64,000 bases of DNA from Desmodus rotundus. Lineage: Eukaryota; Chordata; Mammalia; Chiroptera; Phyllostomidae. The first letter of the stretch is position 1; every line of letters begins with the position of its first letter. Made by a program: the position numbers and the translations under genes. The stretch lies in contig NC_071390.1 in NCBI RefSeq assembly GCF_022682495.2, forward strand, positions 169,967,220 through 170,031,219, written 5' to 3'. Positions 1 to 12,328 of this stretch are shown here, one piece after another. Under the pieces are notes generated by a model. That model worked only from the letters and a program-made list of their open reading frames with translations. It was not told the origin of the DNA and ran no database searches.

Positions 1-334
1 TCTCTCTTTTCTCAAAGCCTCTGGGAAATACTGTTTGGAAAGTGACTATCCAGTCAAGTCTATGAGCCTCACAGAAATGAGATTTACGGCTTCATTTCAA
101 TATGAAAAGAAAATGGCCATCTGTCATAGTTGCAGATTTGATCCCGAATTGCTTTGGGGATTTTTTCAAAATCAAATCATCAACAAAATGATGAACACTT
201 GACATAGTAAAAACCACGATGACCCTGGCCTCATCCTGCCAGAACTCGCCTCGCACCTCACTCTCCGGCCGCACCCGCCTCTTACCTCTGCTCCCCTCAC
301 TCTCCTGCTCTGCAACACGGGGAACCGTGGCAGC
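1..334. other. Non-coding DNA, no recognised feature
   Basis: No repeat family or gene was recognised. A CpG-containing patch lies at about 240-330. A 60-codon minus-strand frame here resembles no protein I know. Confidence 0.5.
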
Positions 335-660
335 ATCATGCTAAATGAGGTAACTCAGAAGGAAAAGGACAGGGATTATATGACATCACTCCTCTGTAGA
401 ATTTAAAATGAAAAGCAACAAAAGAACAAACAAAACAAACTCAGACACAGATGACAGAATGGTGGGTTACCAGAGGGGAAGCGGGTGGAGGAGGGTATAA
501 AGGGATCAAGTGGCCACATATAAGGTGACAGGATGACACTGGACTCTAAAATATCCTGGTATGCTCTGAGCAATGTCAGAATAAATGCAAAAAGAGTGTA
601 ATCAGTAAGATAACCACTTTGAAGGGGATGGTCATTATTTGGATTTATACTTTTCAAAAC
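335..660 (+). mobile_element. Old L1 3'-end fragment
   Basis: It matches the end of ORF2 and the 3' UTR of mammalian-wide L1M families: CATGCTAAATGAGGTAACTC followed by GTGGGTTACCAGAGGGGAAG. It is heavily mutated and 5'-truncated. Confidence 0.75.
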
Positions 661-1294
661 ATGTCATAAAAACCCACCCCATTATGTTGTAGTGATGTAT
701 GTTTAATGCCTGGTTAACTCTGAATGAAAGTACTGTCTTAGCAAAATATGGTCAGAGAGATAATAGTGATATGCAAGAAGAACCTCAGAAGCAAAAGAGA
801 CAGATTTAGAGTGCCAACTTGTAAATCTTGGATTCTGCAGGTGGTAGAGGAGTATACAAGTACTTTCTGTATCATTCACTGTCTGTATCATTCTTGTTGA
901 ATCTAGTACTTGCCCTCCAGACAATGCCAGGACCAGAAATTGCCCAAGGCAAGGGAGATGATTCATTGATTGACTTTTTTGGTTTGGTTTGGAATTCTCT
1001 TGTAACTTCAAGTTTTATAAGATTTTTAAGGTAAAGAATCATTCAGAGAACATCTAGTTCCTATGGTTGGTTCACAGGAGATACCCAGATGCTGGGAGTA
1101 CAGTTTTGTCCCAAGGTCACCAAGAGGTTTAGGGACAAAGAGGGCAGAGACAAGGACCGATATGCATTTTCCATTGTATTGTATGAGCTGACCACTCAGT
1201 AGTTACTAGTGAGATCGAATAGAACTCAATTTCTCTCTCCAACAAGTTTCACTAGAGTCTGTGAGGTGCAGGTCCTTTATTTAAAATGAGAAGA
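661..1294. other. Non-coding DNA, nothing recognised
   Basis: Between two old L1 pieces. No gene, RNA or repeat signature was identified. Confidence 0.5.
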
Positions 1295-1790
1295 GAAGAG
1301 TGTTGGGAATCTACCCAAAAGAAATGAAAACCTGAGTCTAGAAAAAGACTTGAAAGCAAATATTTAGAGCAGCGTTATTTGTAATAGTGATGCAAATGCC
1401 TGTCGACTGGTGAATAGAATGATAAAGCATAGTAGGTTGATAAAACAGAACACACTTTAGTAATAAAAAGAAACCAAGTAGTACTGGTACAAGATACCCC
1501 CAGAGACGAACCTCCACTTTGCATGATGGGAAAGGAGCTAGACAAAAAGACAGCATGTGTTGTAATTGCATTTACATAAAATATCTGGAAAACATGAATT
1601 GACAGATTAAAAAAGTAGACTATGGTTGTCTGTGGCCGCACATGAGCATGAGAGATCTCTCGGGGTGACAAAAATGTCCTATTGTGGGATTTTGGCAATG
1701 GTTGCACAACTATGTAAATTTTGCTAACCATCATTCAATCATACACATAAATGGGTTGCAAATTATACTTCAATGAAACTGTTTTCAAAA
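1295..1790 (+). mobile_element. Old L1M fragment (ORF2 end and 3' UTR)
   Basis: The order GGGAATCTACCCAAAAGAAA, an internal stretch of broken ORF2 end, then GGGTTGCAAATTATACTTCA is typical of an ancient L1M copy. No ORF survives. Confidence 0.7.
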
Positions 1791-1984
1791 ATGGGGAAGG
1801 GGCACAGTTTATTCTTAAGGACCCAAGGTTATTTAACTCCATCAACTCCACCGGCTATGCTGTTACCCTTTCTTAGAACTTATATTCTCAAGCACAGGAT
1901 ATCTTAAATTTATGTCCCTTAGGACAGATTATTCTATGGCAACAACTAACATTTTTTTGAGGTTCTATTACACAGTGAAATTTT

Positions 1985-2115
1985 ACTTATTTTGCCTTTT
2001 TATTCCTCACCATAATCCTGTGACATATTAACCCTATTTTAATGAGGAGGAAACTGAATGATTTGATTGATGTCACAAAACTTGGACAAAGCCAAGTGGA
2101 ATCTCAAACCCTTGA
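1985..2115 (-). repeat. MIR SINE fragment
   Basis: Antisense MIR core: ACCCTATTTTAATGAGGAGG AAACTGA followed by degenerate downstream sequence. Ancient. Confidence 0.6.
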
Positions 2116-2724
2116 TTTCCGGAGTCTGAACTCTTGGCCAACACGCCCCTGCTTGTCTGTCAGCTGCTCTGTGAGTGGTTGCCGGAGGAAAGGAAGATCG
2201 GTTTTTCTGGATGCCTTGCTGAGCCTGTTTTGCAACAGACAGTGGACACTTGTGTGATAAACCCTTTCTGTCACGGTTTTAGCACATCCAGGAAAATAAT
2301 GCTTTCTTTATCTCCTGAAATTTATTTCTACAGTGATATGATAAAGGAGTGGTAGGAAAATCCCCAGGATTTTTGGACTGAATTATTAAGAATAAGCAAG
2401 TGATTGCCTTTTGGGCGCCAGCCCTAAAAAATTAGTTTTGCCACTGGAAGGATCCATCCTCTCTCTAGCACATCTTTAATTTACTGTGGCAGGTTTATGT
2501 GGGAGATTTTTATTAATTATTTTTTGGTTATCTTCAATGACAGAATGCCAGTGTGATGTCATGTTTCTTTTTTCCTTGATATATATATTAAAAAGTTTCC
2601 TGATAAAAAAATTCATGATGAAATGTCAACAAGATCACATCTTTTCCCATAGAGCAGGTCTAACGGGGAGAAACAGACATGTAAACAAGTTGTTAGTACA
2701 AAATGTGTTAAATGCCATATTCTG
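2116..2724. other. Non-coding DNA, nothing recognised
   Basis: AT-rich. Short chance ORFs only, with no splice or protein signature. Confidence 0.45.
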
Positions 2725-2960
2725 AGTTGATAGCAAAGAGAAGGGATTGATGATCTTCAAACAGGTAGAAAATATTTTATGAAAAATCTGACATTTATGT
2801 TGAACTATGAAGGATAAACAGAGATTTTTAGGAAGACAAAGTAGGAGAGGGTACCCCACGAAGGAGGTATGAGCAAGGTAGAGAAGGTGAAACTGAAGGA
2901 GAGACATCATGTGGCTAAGTCACATGGTGAGTGTGGCTTTAGTAGGCTTGTTACATATTA
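2725..2960 (-). repeat. L2-like LINE fragment
   Basis: Degenerate antisense L2 pattern (GAAGGAGGTATGAGCAAGGT and related wording). Weak, based on recognition of the family style. Confidence 0.4.
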
Positions 2961-3490
2961 ATCACTCTGAAAATGTCTGTTGAGTGAATAAATGGATGAA
3001 TGAGCCCAACAATTTTGCTTATGCAATATAATTTTCTGAACTCCAATTTCTGGGCAAAGGAAATAGTAGAAAGAACGCTTGTGTATAGACTTTCTGAATT
3101 AACATGAGATACAAACTATATAATCGTGTATGAAATTCCTAGAGAAGATATGAACCGGGAGTTATCTGATGTGGTGGTAAAAGTGTATATTTATTTGTAT
3201 GGAGAGAGACAGAGATCAGGGAAAGGGGAGACAGAGAAAGGAAGGGAAGGAGAATGGAAAACGATTTTTAAAATCATCTTGAGGGAAATGAGCACCAACA
3301 GAAATGGCAGTAAAATGACACTGGGCATGACCGGAGAAGTACACACTAGGAACTATGGGGCTCAGAAAGGGAAAAACATTTCTGAATATTGGTTTTAGCC
3401 AAGAAACAAGAAACAGACTACAGTCAAAGTTTGTGATAGGGAGTCAAAATGAGAAACTCCATCAACCCAGGGAAAGCAGGATACAGTTTT

Positions 3491-3708
3491 CTTTTTTTTT
3501 TTTAAGATTTTTATTTATTTACTTTTAGATAGAAAGGAAGGGAGGGAGAAAGAGAGGGAGAGAAACATCAATGTGTGGTTGCCTCTCACGTGCCTCCTAC
3601 TGGGGACCTGGCCTGCAACTCAGGCATGTGCCCTAGACTGGGAATCAAACCTGCTACCCTTTGATTCACAGGCCAGCACTCAATCCACTGAGCCATGACA
3701 GCTAGGGC
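3491..3708 (-). mobile_element. VES SINE (tRNA-derived), copy 1
   Basis: On the minus strand it runs from a tRNA-like head with box A (TGGCTCAGTGG) and box B (GGTTTGATTCC, one change from canonical), through the body GGCCAGGTCCCCAGTAGGAG and a CT-rich stretch, to an A-rich tail (T-rich at 3491-3502 on the + strand). The flanks GGATACAGTTTT (3479-3490) and GGTACAGTTTT (3711-3721) are an imperfect target-site duplication. VES SINEs are specific to bats, so this is a main clue to the organism. Confidence 0.9.
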
Positions 3709-3721
3709 AGGGTACAGTTTT

Positions 3722-5036
3722 AAAAAGGAACCAGACCAGACTATCAGAAAAGGGGAAAACAGAGAAAGCAGTAGGAGAGTAGGGTACAGAACAAATCAGG
3801 AGACAATCCAATTTAATTTTAGTGCCTGGTTCAGGTTTGACTTTGAAGGGGCAGGTCTTAGCTTTGGGAACCAACGCCTCAGTGTCTTAAAGGTGCAATT
3901 GAGAACTGCTGAAAGTAATGGGCGAGGCATGGCTGAGAAAAAAAGTGGGCTCTTTTCAAGAAGCGACAAGAGAGATAGGGAGAAATAAGACATTGCTGAG
4001 GATGGAGCCGGGGGATTTTGCTAAAATTCATTTGCAGAAGGTAATTATTCACTGGAGGTAGGAGTGACCACATTCAATGACAACACTGATTATGTTGGAA
4101 GAGAAAGCTACAGAGCTTGTTATCCTTTGAGGACACCACATTTTTGTTGAAAACCATTCATGTGGAATGTGTCATGAGGTTTCAATTAAATTTGTCCAGG
4201 ATTAAATGTGAAATTATTCCTTGTTTTAATTTGAGAGAATTAATACAAAACCTTTCCTTAACTTTATACAATGGCAAAATGAATGTCATCACTCACTTTT
4301 TTTTAGCTTATTTTTGTGTGAAATTGGGTAGCGCAACTCTTTAATTCCTGGAATTTATATAATCAGAATTCTGTAGCTGTAAATGTTATTGTCTGTACTT
4401 CTTATAACTTTGATTCCACTGTGTTCCTTAGAGTCATTGCTTCAAAAGAATATTTCACAGCAGTATTCTTGTGATTCTCAGACTTTTTCCAATTCAGAAA
4501 TTCCTGTAATGTATCCATTCTAACCAATTTATGTACTCTCGTAATTAAGCATTTGAAAGGAATGATTCTCACTTCTTAGTTTTACATTAATTAGATGTTT
4601 CATGGTGCCTCTGCTGCAACTATGATTGGTTTCCAAGCAGTAGATGTGCTCATGAACACCATCGAACATTTAAGCTCTGAAATGATTTATAAAATGTTAC
4701 TAGTGGTCCTCATATATTCAGTGTACTGACCTAAACGGGCAGGTATGCTTTAGCTTATGTCATCTAAACATACTGCTTTTAATGACTTCTACAGTGAAGA
4801 AGGGAAACTTGCCGATATGTTGGCTGGGATGTTAAGATATTATTTGAGATGGCTTTGAAATCATCTCAGTGTTTATTAATATCTAGTGGACCTGAAAAAA
4901 TACAAAACTGAAATATTTTAGGTAGCATTTGTACCATTCTACCTATCAAATATTAGTTAATTTGCTAATATGTCCCTCTAATAGTCTGCTACTCTCTTCT
5001 GTTCATTTTATACCTGCATGGGCTGATGTATAAAAT
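3722..5036. other. Non-coding DNA, nothing recognised
   Basis: AT-rich sequence without recognised repeat, RNA gene or exon. Confidence 0.5.
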
Positions 5037-5370
5037 TTCCTTTTCTGGGAACGCTCTTGCTTGTTGGCCTGGAAAACTCCTACTCACCTTTAAGACCCAT
5101 CTTGGGCCTCACCTCTTTGGGGAGGTCTTCCCTGATGAAAACGTCAGGCCCACTGTCGGCAGAACCAAATTTCTCCTCATCGGCATTTCCCAGCACCATA
5201 GGCCTTTCTCTGAAGTGCAGATCATGTTGTTTGGAATTGTGTGTTTACAAGAGTTCTCTCCAACTAGACTGTGGGGTCCTGGAAAGCAATGATCTCATCT
5301 TTTTTTTTTTTTTTCTTTTTTAAGTGTCAGTGCAGAGAGCAGGTACTGCATAAATATTAGTTGAGTAGAA
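5037..5370 (+). repeat. L2 LINE 3' end
   Basis: Sense L2 wording in order: TGGGAACGCTCTTGCTTG, GGGAGGTCTTCCCTGATG, TAGACTGTGGGGTCCTGGAA and GGTACTGCATAAATATTAGT. Ancient, interrupted by a T-run at about 5301-5320. Confidence 0.8.
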
Positions 5371-5411
5371 TTTTCTTCTTTAGAAAGACAGCATGGGTCC
5401 GCCCTCTTACA

Positions 5412-5640
5412 GAGTTTTCTTTTAAATTTTCGTATTGTTGTCTGATTACAGTTGTCCCCGTTTTTCCCCATTATGCTCCCCTGCCCCAACCACCCCCCCT
5501 CCCACATTCAATCCTTCCCCCCCCCCCGTTATCTTTGTCCATTGTTTTTTTATACATGTTCCTTGACTTGACCCTTCCCCTTCTTTCCCCGTTATCCCCC
5601 CACTCCCCTCTGGTCACTGTCATTTAGATTTTTTCATACT
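5412..5640 (-). mobile_element. Truncated bat L1 3'-UTR copy
   Basis: ATTGTTGTCTGATTACAGTT followed by a C-rich stretch and TTTGTCCATTG corresponds to the antisense 3' UTR of the full-length L1 at 12086-12300. Only the 3' end was copied. Confidence 0.75.
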
Positions 5641-6219
5641 CTTAAAACAATACTATTACTCGGTGGCTATGGCGTGCCATCTACAACCCCCTTTAGGAGG
5701 AAGATGCTCATAAACAGTGTTTTTTTGTATTGTAAGTAATCAAATACTATATATTAATTATCAGTCTTTTTTTCTCAGAATAACATCGTACAAGCTATGA
5801 AGCAATTGTGTAGGTTGTTTTACACAAGGTTATCATTTATTGAAATAATCCCGATATCAGGTCCATTTTCTGTTTATATGAGAACAGGGAAATCTAACAT
5901 ATTGTTATGATGACATAAGTACCAAAGAAGGCAAAGGATATATTGCCTTTAAGCAATGCTATTTTATAGATGTGACCAAAATTGGCCCATACACAGTTCA
6001 GCAGCTGGTGAAAACTGGGCAATACATCAACTCATGGCCGAAGTTGTTGGAGACCCTTTTCAGATCTGCGTTACACTACCAATCCCCTCCAATTAAATCA
6101 AGTGCAGGGTAATTGAGTGTTTGCTGTGTGTTAGGCACTGGGCAACTTCCTAAGTGTTAGGTATCATAGAAATACATTGAAGGTAACCCAACTGGTATTC
6201 TCTTCATTCCTGGCTGTTT
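5641..6219. other. Non-coding DNA, little recognised
   Basis: AT-rich. A GTGTTAGGCACTGGGCAACT phrase at about 6128 is an MIR/L2-type remnant. Nothing else. Confidence 0.4.
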
Positions 6220-6370
6220 GTTCTACTATCTAAAGTGATTTAGGGGAAATTACTTAACTTCTTTGACCTCAGATTTTTAATCAGTGCAATGAAGGACATG
6301 AATCTCAACCACAAAGGGAGTTACAAAGGAGAGAGGGCTGGCATCTAGTTGGAGCTCAAGAAATGAGAAT
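6220..6370 (+). repeat. MIR SINE fragment
   Basis: Sense MIR core: AATTACTTAACTTCTTTGAC CTCAG followed by a degenerate 3' part. Ancient. Confidence 0.5.
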
Positions 6371-7046
6371 CTCGTGAGTCACTAAAAGGAGAACCCTTTT
6401 TTGCCAATTCACCATTTCATAGTAGAGGAAGGAAACATGCAGGGCTCCTTCAAAAGGCAGGTGCCAGCTACAAAGAGATAATGGGACTATAGGTTGTTTC
6501 CAGATGTCTTTATTTTAATAGCATTATTATGTGTTGGAGTTTTATATCATTCAGTTTCAATTACAGTAGCTGTTACATGTAGTGGGCTAGCCAAAGGTTG
6601 GCAGGTACCTCATGCCCAGGCTTAGATTTAATAGCATTAATGGCTACGTCAGCTCCCCATTACTGTCTGCGTTTGATTTAGTGGTGGCCTTCAGCCCAGA
6701 GGTAGGGCATTGACACCTTCTCATTGACTGGCTCGGGTTTCTGGAGGAGACTTTCATTTTGCCTGAGAACATTTTCTTCTGTTTCCTGTTATTAGGCACA
6801 ATGCAACAAAATGTAGTTTCCTATCCCCTTTTTATTTCCCCTTCCTTTTCGGGCAGGTTCTGTCACCAAACAGAGTTACTTTACCAAAGCATTCCTTGCA
6901 TTCAATGGATTCTATTTTTATTGTCACCCATGAATACCTACTTATTAAAAACATAATGATGATTTATATATATTATAGTTTGAAAAAAACTATCCAGAAA
7001 GCAATGTCAACCTTGCTGGTGTATTTGATAGAGAAATAAATTGGGG
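6371..7046. other. Non-coding DNA, nothing recognised
   Basis: No gene or repeat family recognised. Confidence 0.45.
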
Positions 7047-7057
7047 GGTGGGTGGGA

Positions 7058-7245
7058 TTGAAATTTCATCCTTCCTTCCTCACCTTTTCTCTCCCTTATT
7101 CCTTCCCTTCCTTTTTCCTTCTTTTTTCCTCTCTTCCTCTCTTCCTTTCTTCTTCCTCTCTTCCTTTCTTCTTCCTCATACTCCTGCTCTTTTTATTCCC
7201 CTCTCTCCCCTTCTTTCCCTTCCTGCTCTTTTTCTCCTCCTCCTT
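7058..7245 (+). repeat. Polypyrimidine tract (TTCC/TCTT-rich)
   Basis: About 190 bases almost entirely C and T, built from CCTT, TTCC and CTTCTTCCTC units. Frames running through it encode only Ser/Leu/Phe/Pro low complexity and are not genes. Confidence 0.8.
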
Positions 7246-7259
7246 TTATGTTTTGTTAA

Positions 7260-9713
7260 ATGCTGAACTTACCGAATCCCCTTGTCCTCATCTTGTCTGA
7301 AGCTTCCCATTCGATTCCATTTCGCTCCTGCCAGCCCGCTGAGAAGTCTGCTGGATTACCTGTACTTACATCCTCCCACCATTTGTAGATTTTTATCGTA
7401 TCCCCTTGGGTTGTCACTTAGCCAAGTAGTAGACATTTGTCTCCTTTAATCTGGCCTCATCAATCAAACCTATTTTTTCCACTAATCATTTTTTATCACT
7501 TCCTAAATGGTTTCCAATTTGTCTACATCTCTCTGGAATGAATCTACCTCACACTGAATTCAGGGACCCAAGGATGAACCCTCATTGGCCAGATTTGGCC
7601 ATGCTGTCTTTCTGAACAAATACTTTATAACAAGTAAGTGTAGTATGGTTCTTTATCTTGCCAATTTATAACTTTGCAAATTCATGCAGACTGAGTCCTC
7701 ACTGAGGTTCTCTGAAGTTGATTAAAAAATGTATTTTTTCCCAGGAGCCCAAGTGGGTAAACCCTGATACAACACTACTTATGGCATTTGCACTTACATT
7801 CTGTGTAAATGGCTTCCCTAATATCTAACACAGAATCCATAATGTCTACTCTCCTGATGGGAGTCCAGACCAGGGTGAGGTGAGCCAAGTCCCAGGACAG
7901 CTGCAGGACCTCGACAATCAGTCTCCCCTTAAATTATGCAAACTGTGTATGTGCTTGTTTTATGCTACTTCCTTTCAGACTTTCTCATGCAGGTAAAATA
8001 GCATGAAAGTTTGAAAATACTCTGAAAAATGTGAAGACATGGACACATATGAGAATTGTCATCATTGTTCTTCACCAGTGCAACTCAGCACAACTTAACA
8101 GCAGTAGAATTATCACCCAGGTGGGCTCACTTTGCCAAGTCCTTCTCTCCAGCCTCATCAATCCACTCTTCCAAGTTTTCTAGGGCTGTGATCACACAAG
8201 CCCCTGCCTACCCAGGCACCTCTGTGCCAAAACTAACCCAGCAAGCTATTCAGACACAGACCTTATTATTTTTTTATTCTACCATTAAAGGGAACTCATA
8301 TAGATTCCCATTCCCTTGTCTGCTTCTTGAAAATAACAAGCTTATCAGAAGAAATTGTGTATGTTTATAAGGAAATACTATTCATGTCAGGTCACAAATT
8401 TGCAATTTCATTAAGGGGTTTTGCAGACACGATGCCTTCTCTGGCTGGTGTTCTAACACATGGTTTATAAAACTATTCTGATTATGAACTTCAGTAAGAA
8501 ATATATTCTTTTCATTACCCAGAACACACACAAAGACACACAGAAACATAATGGGACAAGGATTTCTCAAATTAGTACTAACATTTTCTCCTTGCAAAGC
8601 ATTCACCTATTCTATTCTTTTTCTTTCTATTCAATTCTGTTCTGTTCTGTCCTATAAAGTGAATTCCATTCCATCCTTTTGGAATGTACTCAATCTACTA
8701 GGCTATTTCAGTTTTTTTTTAAATTGTTAACCATGAACCAATTAAGTTCATTTTGCTATCCATTACTATGACACAATAATTTTGGACAAGTAAAATACTT
8801 GGAAGTTTTGTCTCGTAGTGGAACTAGGTAGATTGCTGTGAACAGGCTTTTAACTGATGTTTGTATACATATTTATGTACATATTTGTATATGCCTGTGT
8901 AAGGTGATAGAAGACAATGATGGACTGACACCATCAAGTGCAAACAAGCATCCACCTTGAAGGAGACGTAACTGTTCTTGTGTGCACTGCTATTTAGCAG
9001 GTTACCATGTAATTCAAGGAATGGGAGAATTCTGCACAAGCTAATGGGGCTTATATTGGGTGGACAGCTAGTTTATCATAGGACATTGAAAAGAAGGCAA
9101 CTTTCAGAGACCCAGAGAGGCATCAAGCATTTGGGAACTTTCTACACAAAAAGTAGAATCCTGGTAATTGAGAGGCAGGTACTAGAGGTAAATCATTGAT
9201 TGAAATACAAGGGAAAAACTAGTCAAAAACCAGAACCTACAGAACACAGTAGGACTTCAGAAAAGGTCCACTCCATGCCATATCATGCATCTGTGGACTT
9301 CTTGCTCCTTAAGTCTATCTTTACTTAAGATGTGATTGATCCAACTACACGCAGGTGCAACCAGATAGTCATAGCCGCAGACAAAACCAGTCTTGAGGCT
9401 CAAAGAATGAATAGTGCTTGGTAGATCTTGGGAAGTGGACAGGAATCTGCCCTCTTTAGACTTATATTTGGCATTTGCTTTTTGTTTTTTGCCTATGAAT
9501 AGAGCAAGTTCTGAGTACCCCACTAGAATGTACACATCCATAAATGCTGTTAATGTTATCTTTTCTGATTTATTTCATAAGTTCTGTCTTTAAATTGCCC
9601 TGGTATGGCATCTGGTTTGAGTTGTATTTTATTCTTTTCCATTGTACACTGCCATTATCAAATTAGTAATATTCCAGACTTTATTATTAACAAGAGGAAT
9701 TATATTGGGTTTC
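7260..9713. other. Non-coding DNA, no gene recognised
   Basis: Mostly unique-looking AT-rich sequence. A small TTCTG-type repeat lies at 8605-8655. ORFs here are short and without family resemblance. Confidence 0.45.
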
Positions 9714-9875
9714 CTTCATAGCTTGTTGATAGCTTAAAAATAACTCCTTTTTAAGCAGTTTCAGATGAAGTGACTCTTCTCATTTCTTATGTCCCCTCAT
9801 AGCTTGTTGATAGCTTAAAAATAACTCCTTTTTAAGCAGTTTCTGATGGAGTGACTCTTCTCATTTCTTATGTCC
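9714..9875. repeat. 81-bp direct tandem duplication, two copies
   Basis: The block starting TCATAGCTTGTTGATAGC at 9716 recurs at 9797, a period of 81 bp. The copies end at 9794 and 9875 and differ at about two positions (TTCAGATGAAG versus TTCTGATGGAG). No mobile-element hallmarks. Confidence 0.92.
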
Positions 9876-9964
9876 AAGAAAAATATAAGTTCAGGAATGT
9901 TTTTTACTAACCTTGTAAAATCACAGGATAAAGCTCATTTTAAAAAAAAAGAGTGAAGAAAAAA

Positions 9965-11290
9965 AGCTTCTCTCTCTCACTATTTATTCCCCCATACCCT
10001 CTTCCACCTCCATCTACCCCCGTCCCCCCCTAATTACCACACTGTTGTCCATGTGCATGAGTTATTTCTCAATTTTTTTCTTTTTTTGCTCAATTCTTCC
10101 ACCTCCCCAGCCCCCCAATACTCTTCAGAGCTGTCAGCCTACTCTCTAGCTATGAGTCTGTCTCTAGTTTGCTTGTGGTTCAATTTGTTTATTAGATTTC
10201 ACATATGAATAAAATCACGTGGTACTTCTCTTTATCTGACTGGCTTATTTCACTTAGCATAATGTTCTCCACATCCATTCATGCTCTCTCAAAGAGTGAA
10301 ATCTCATGGTGTAAATGTGTCATAACTATTTTATTGACTCATCTACTGATGGATACTTGGGTTGCTTCCAAATCTTGGTGGTTGTAAATAACACTGCAAT
10401 GAATATAGGCATGCTTATGTTCCTTCTAATTAGTGTTTAGGGTGGAATCACTGGGTCATAAAAATGGACAGTTCCATTTTTAATTTTTTGAGGTAGCTCC
10501 ATACTGCTTTCCAGAGTGGCTGCACCAATCTGCATTCCCACCAACAGTGCCTAAGTGTTCTCCTTTCTCCACATCATCATCAACACTTGGTGTTTGTTGA
10601 TTTATTGATGATAGCCATTCTAACAGGTGTGAGGCAATATCTTAGTATGGTTTTAATTTGCATTTCTCTAATGATTAGTGACGTTGAACATCTTTACACA
10701 TGTCTACTAGCCATCTGTATGTCCTCTTTTGGGAAGTGTCTGTTTAGGTCCTTTGTCTATTTTTTAATTGGATTCTTTTGGTGTTGAGGTGTGTGTGTAT
10801 ATATATGAATATAAGTATATGTATGAATATATATTCTTTATAAATTTTGCATAATAACCTTTTATAGGATATATCAACAAATATGTTCTTCCATACCATG
10901 GGTTATGTTTTCATTTTGTTGATGGTTTCCTTTAGTGTGCAAAATTTTTAAATTTGAATGTTGTGCCATTTATTTATTTTGTTTGTTTGTTTGTTTCCCT
11001 TGCTCAAGGAAATATATTAGAAAACAATATTGCTACAAGCAATGTCTGAGATTTTACTGCCTGTATATATTTTCTTGTAGGATTTTTATGGTTTCAAGTT
11101 TAACATTTAAGTCTTTAATCTATTTTGAGTTTATTCTTGTGTGTGGTATAAGAAGGTGGTCTAGTTTCATTTTTTTTTTGCACAAATCTGTCCAATTTTC
11201 CCTACACTATTTATTGAATAGACTATCTTTAGCCCATTGTATGTTTTGTTCTCCTTTGTCAAATATTGAGCTTCTTTTGATGCGTAGGCT
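9965..11290 (-). mobile_element. Older 5'-truncated L1 (3' part of ORF2 and 3' UTR)
   Basis: Reading the + strand, this follows the antisense L1 order: C-rich 3' UTR, CTTATTTCACTTAGCATAAT, AATGAATATAGGCATGCTTA, AGGTGTGAGGCAATATCTTA, and on to TCTCCTTTGTCAAATATTGA. ORF2 is broken by many stops. A TA/TG microsatellite (about 10788-10840) has grown inside. It belongs to an older lineage than the intact copy. Confidence 0.85.
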
Positions 11291-12034
11291 CTTTAAAAAA
11301 CTGAAAACCATGTTCATATATAAACTTGCAGTTACTAAAAACACATATCAAGGAGCACTACAAAGGTAAAGAGTTTTACAAAGAAAAAAAAAACACAGAG
11401 TTGAGTGCCATTTTCTCTTCCACTGTTTGGTGGTGCATTGGTAACAAAGTACTTTGCTATACAATGCATACGTCTCAAAAATGTGAAAGTAAATAACATA
11501 AAATATATAGAAAAATGACCTTTTGAAAATCCCATTTCAAACTTTCAAAGTCAGAAGTTTAAGTGAATGGTGAACTTAAGATGCCTTTTCCAAGTGGAAT
11601 AGAATTGTAGAAGCTTATTTCTACCCTGAGTAACAAGAAATTATTAGGATTTCTTTGACTCATAATGATAAGGTGAACTTCCAACTATCCCAGGCAATCT
11701 AGGCAAGGTTAGTGAATAATTGAAGTTCAATGATAAAACAAAAGGTTTATTTTAACCATGGATTTCAACTTCCTTTCCTAGCAAACCTTTATATAAGCCA
11801 AAGAAAAATAGGCAAGTTGCTTGTGCATCATTTTACCTCTCTGCCTTGCATTCTCTCTCTCTTTATCTCTCTCTCTCCCTCCCTCTCCCCCTATCTTTCT
11901 TGATAGTATTTATAAGACATGAAGTAGTCAAATGTGATGAAAAAGGGCAATGCCTTTCCTGTGAGTCAGGTAAAACTTGACCTAGTTTTTATGCTAATGG
12001 CAGTGAGGAGACATGGACTTCAGGCAAACTCCAG
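11291..12034. other. Non-coding DNA with a CT-rich patch
   Basis: Flank of the full-length L1 target. A CTCTCT/CCCTCC tract occurs at about 11850-11895. Nothing else recognised. Confidence 0.5.
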
Positions 12035-12050
12035 GCTAGACTGATTTTAT
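12035..12050. repeat. Target-site duplication, 3' side of the full-length L1
   Basis: GCTAGACTGATTTTAT, identical over 16 bases to 18867-18882. It directly abuts the L1 tail. The inferred first-strand nick GATTTT/AT resembles the L1 endonuclease consensus TTTT/AA. Confidence 0.93.
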
Positions 12051-12085
12051 TTTTTATTTTATTTTTTTTTTTTAATTTATTTATT

Positions 12086-12328
12086 GTTATTTAATTACAG
12101 TTGTATGCCTTTTCCCCCATCCCTTCACCCCACCCCAGGTGAACCCACTTCCCTCCCCCCTCTCCACCCTCCCCCTTGGATTTGTTCATGTGTCCTTTAT
12201 AGTAGTTCCTGTAATCCCCTCTACCCACTGTCCCCGCCCCCGCCCCCCACCCCCGCCCTTGCTATTGTTACATTGTTCTTAACTTCAATGTCTCTGGTTA
12301 TATTTTGTTTGCTTTTTCCTTCTATTGC
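12086..12328 (-). other. LINE-1 3' UTR with G-rich tract
   Basis: Between the ORF2 stop and the poly(A) signal lies about 240 bp that is strikingly G-rich on the L1 sense strand. Runs of three to six G occur at 12230-12257, in a spacing that meets the G-quadruplex pattern. L1 3' UTRs of several mammals carry such a tract. The same tract marks truncated copies elsewhere in this window (5412-5640, 29755-29884, 54540-54650, 58255-58440). Confidence 0.8.

Noticed and set aside
92..274. 60-codon minus-strand ORF, possible processed pseudogene
   Set aside because: I could not match it to any protein. No poly(A) tail or target duplication was seen.
7048..7300. Overlapping Ser/Leu/Phe-rich ORFs resembling membrane proteins
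   Set aside because: Produced by translating a polypyrimidine tract in different frames.
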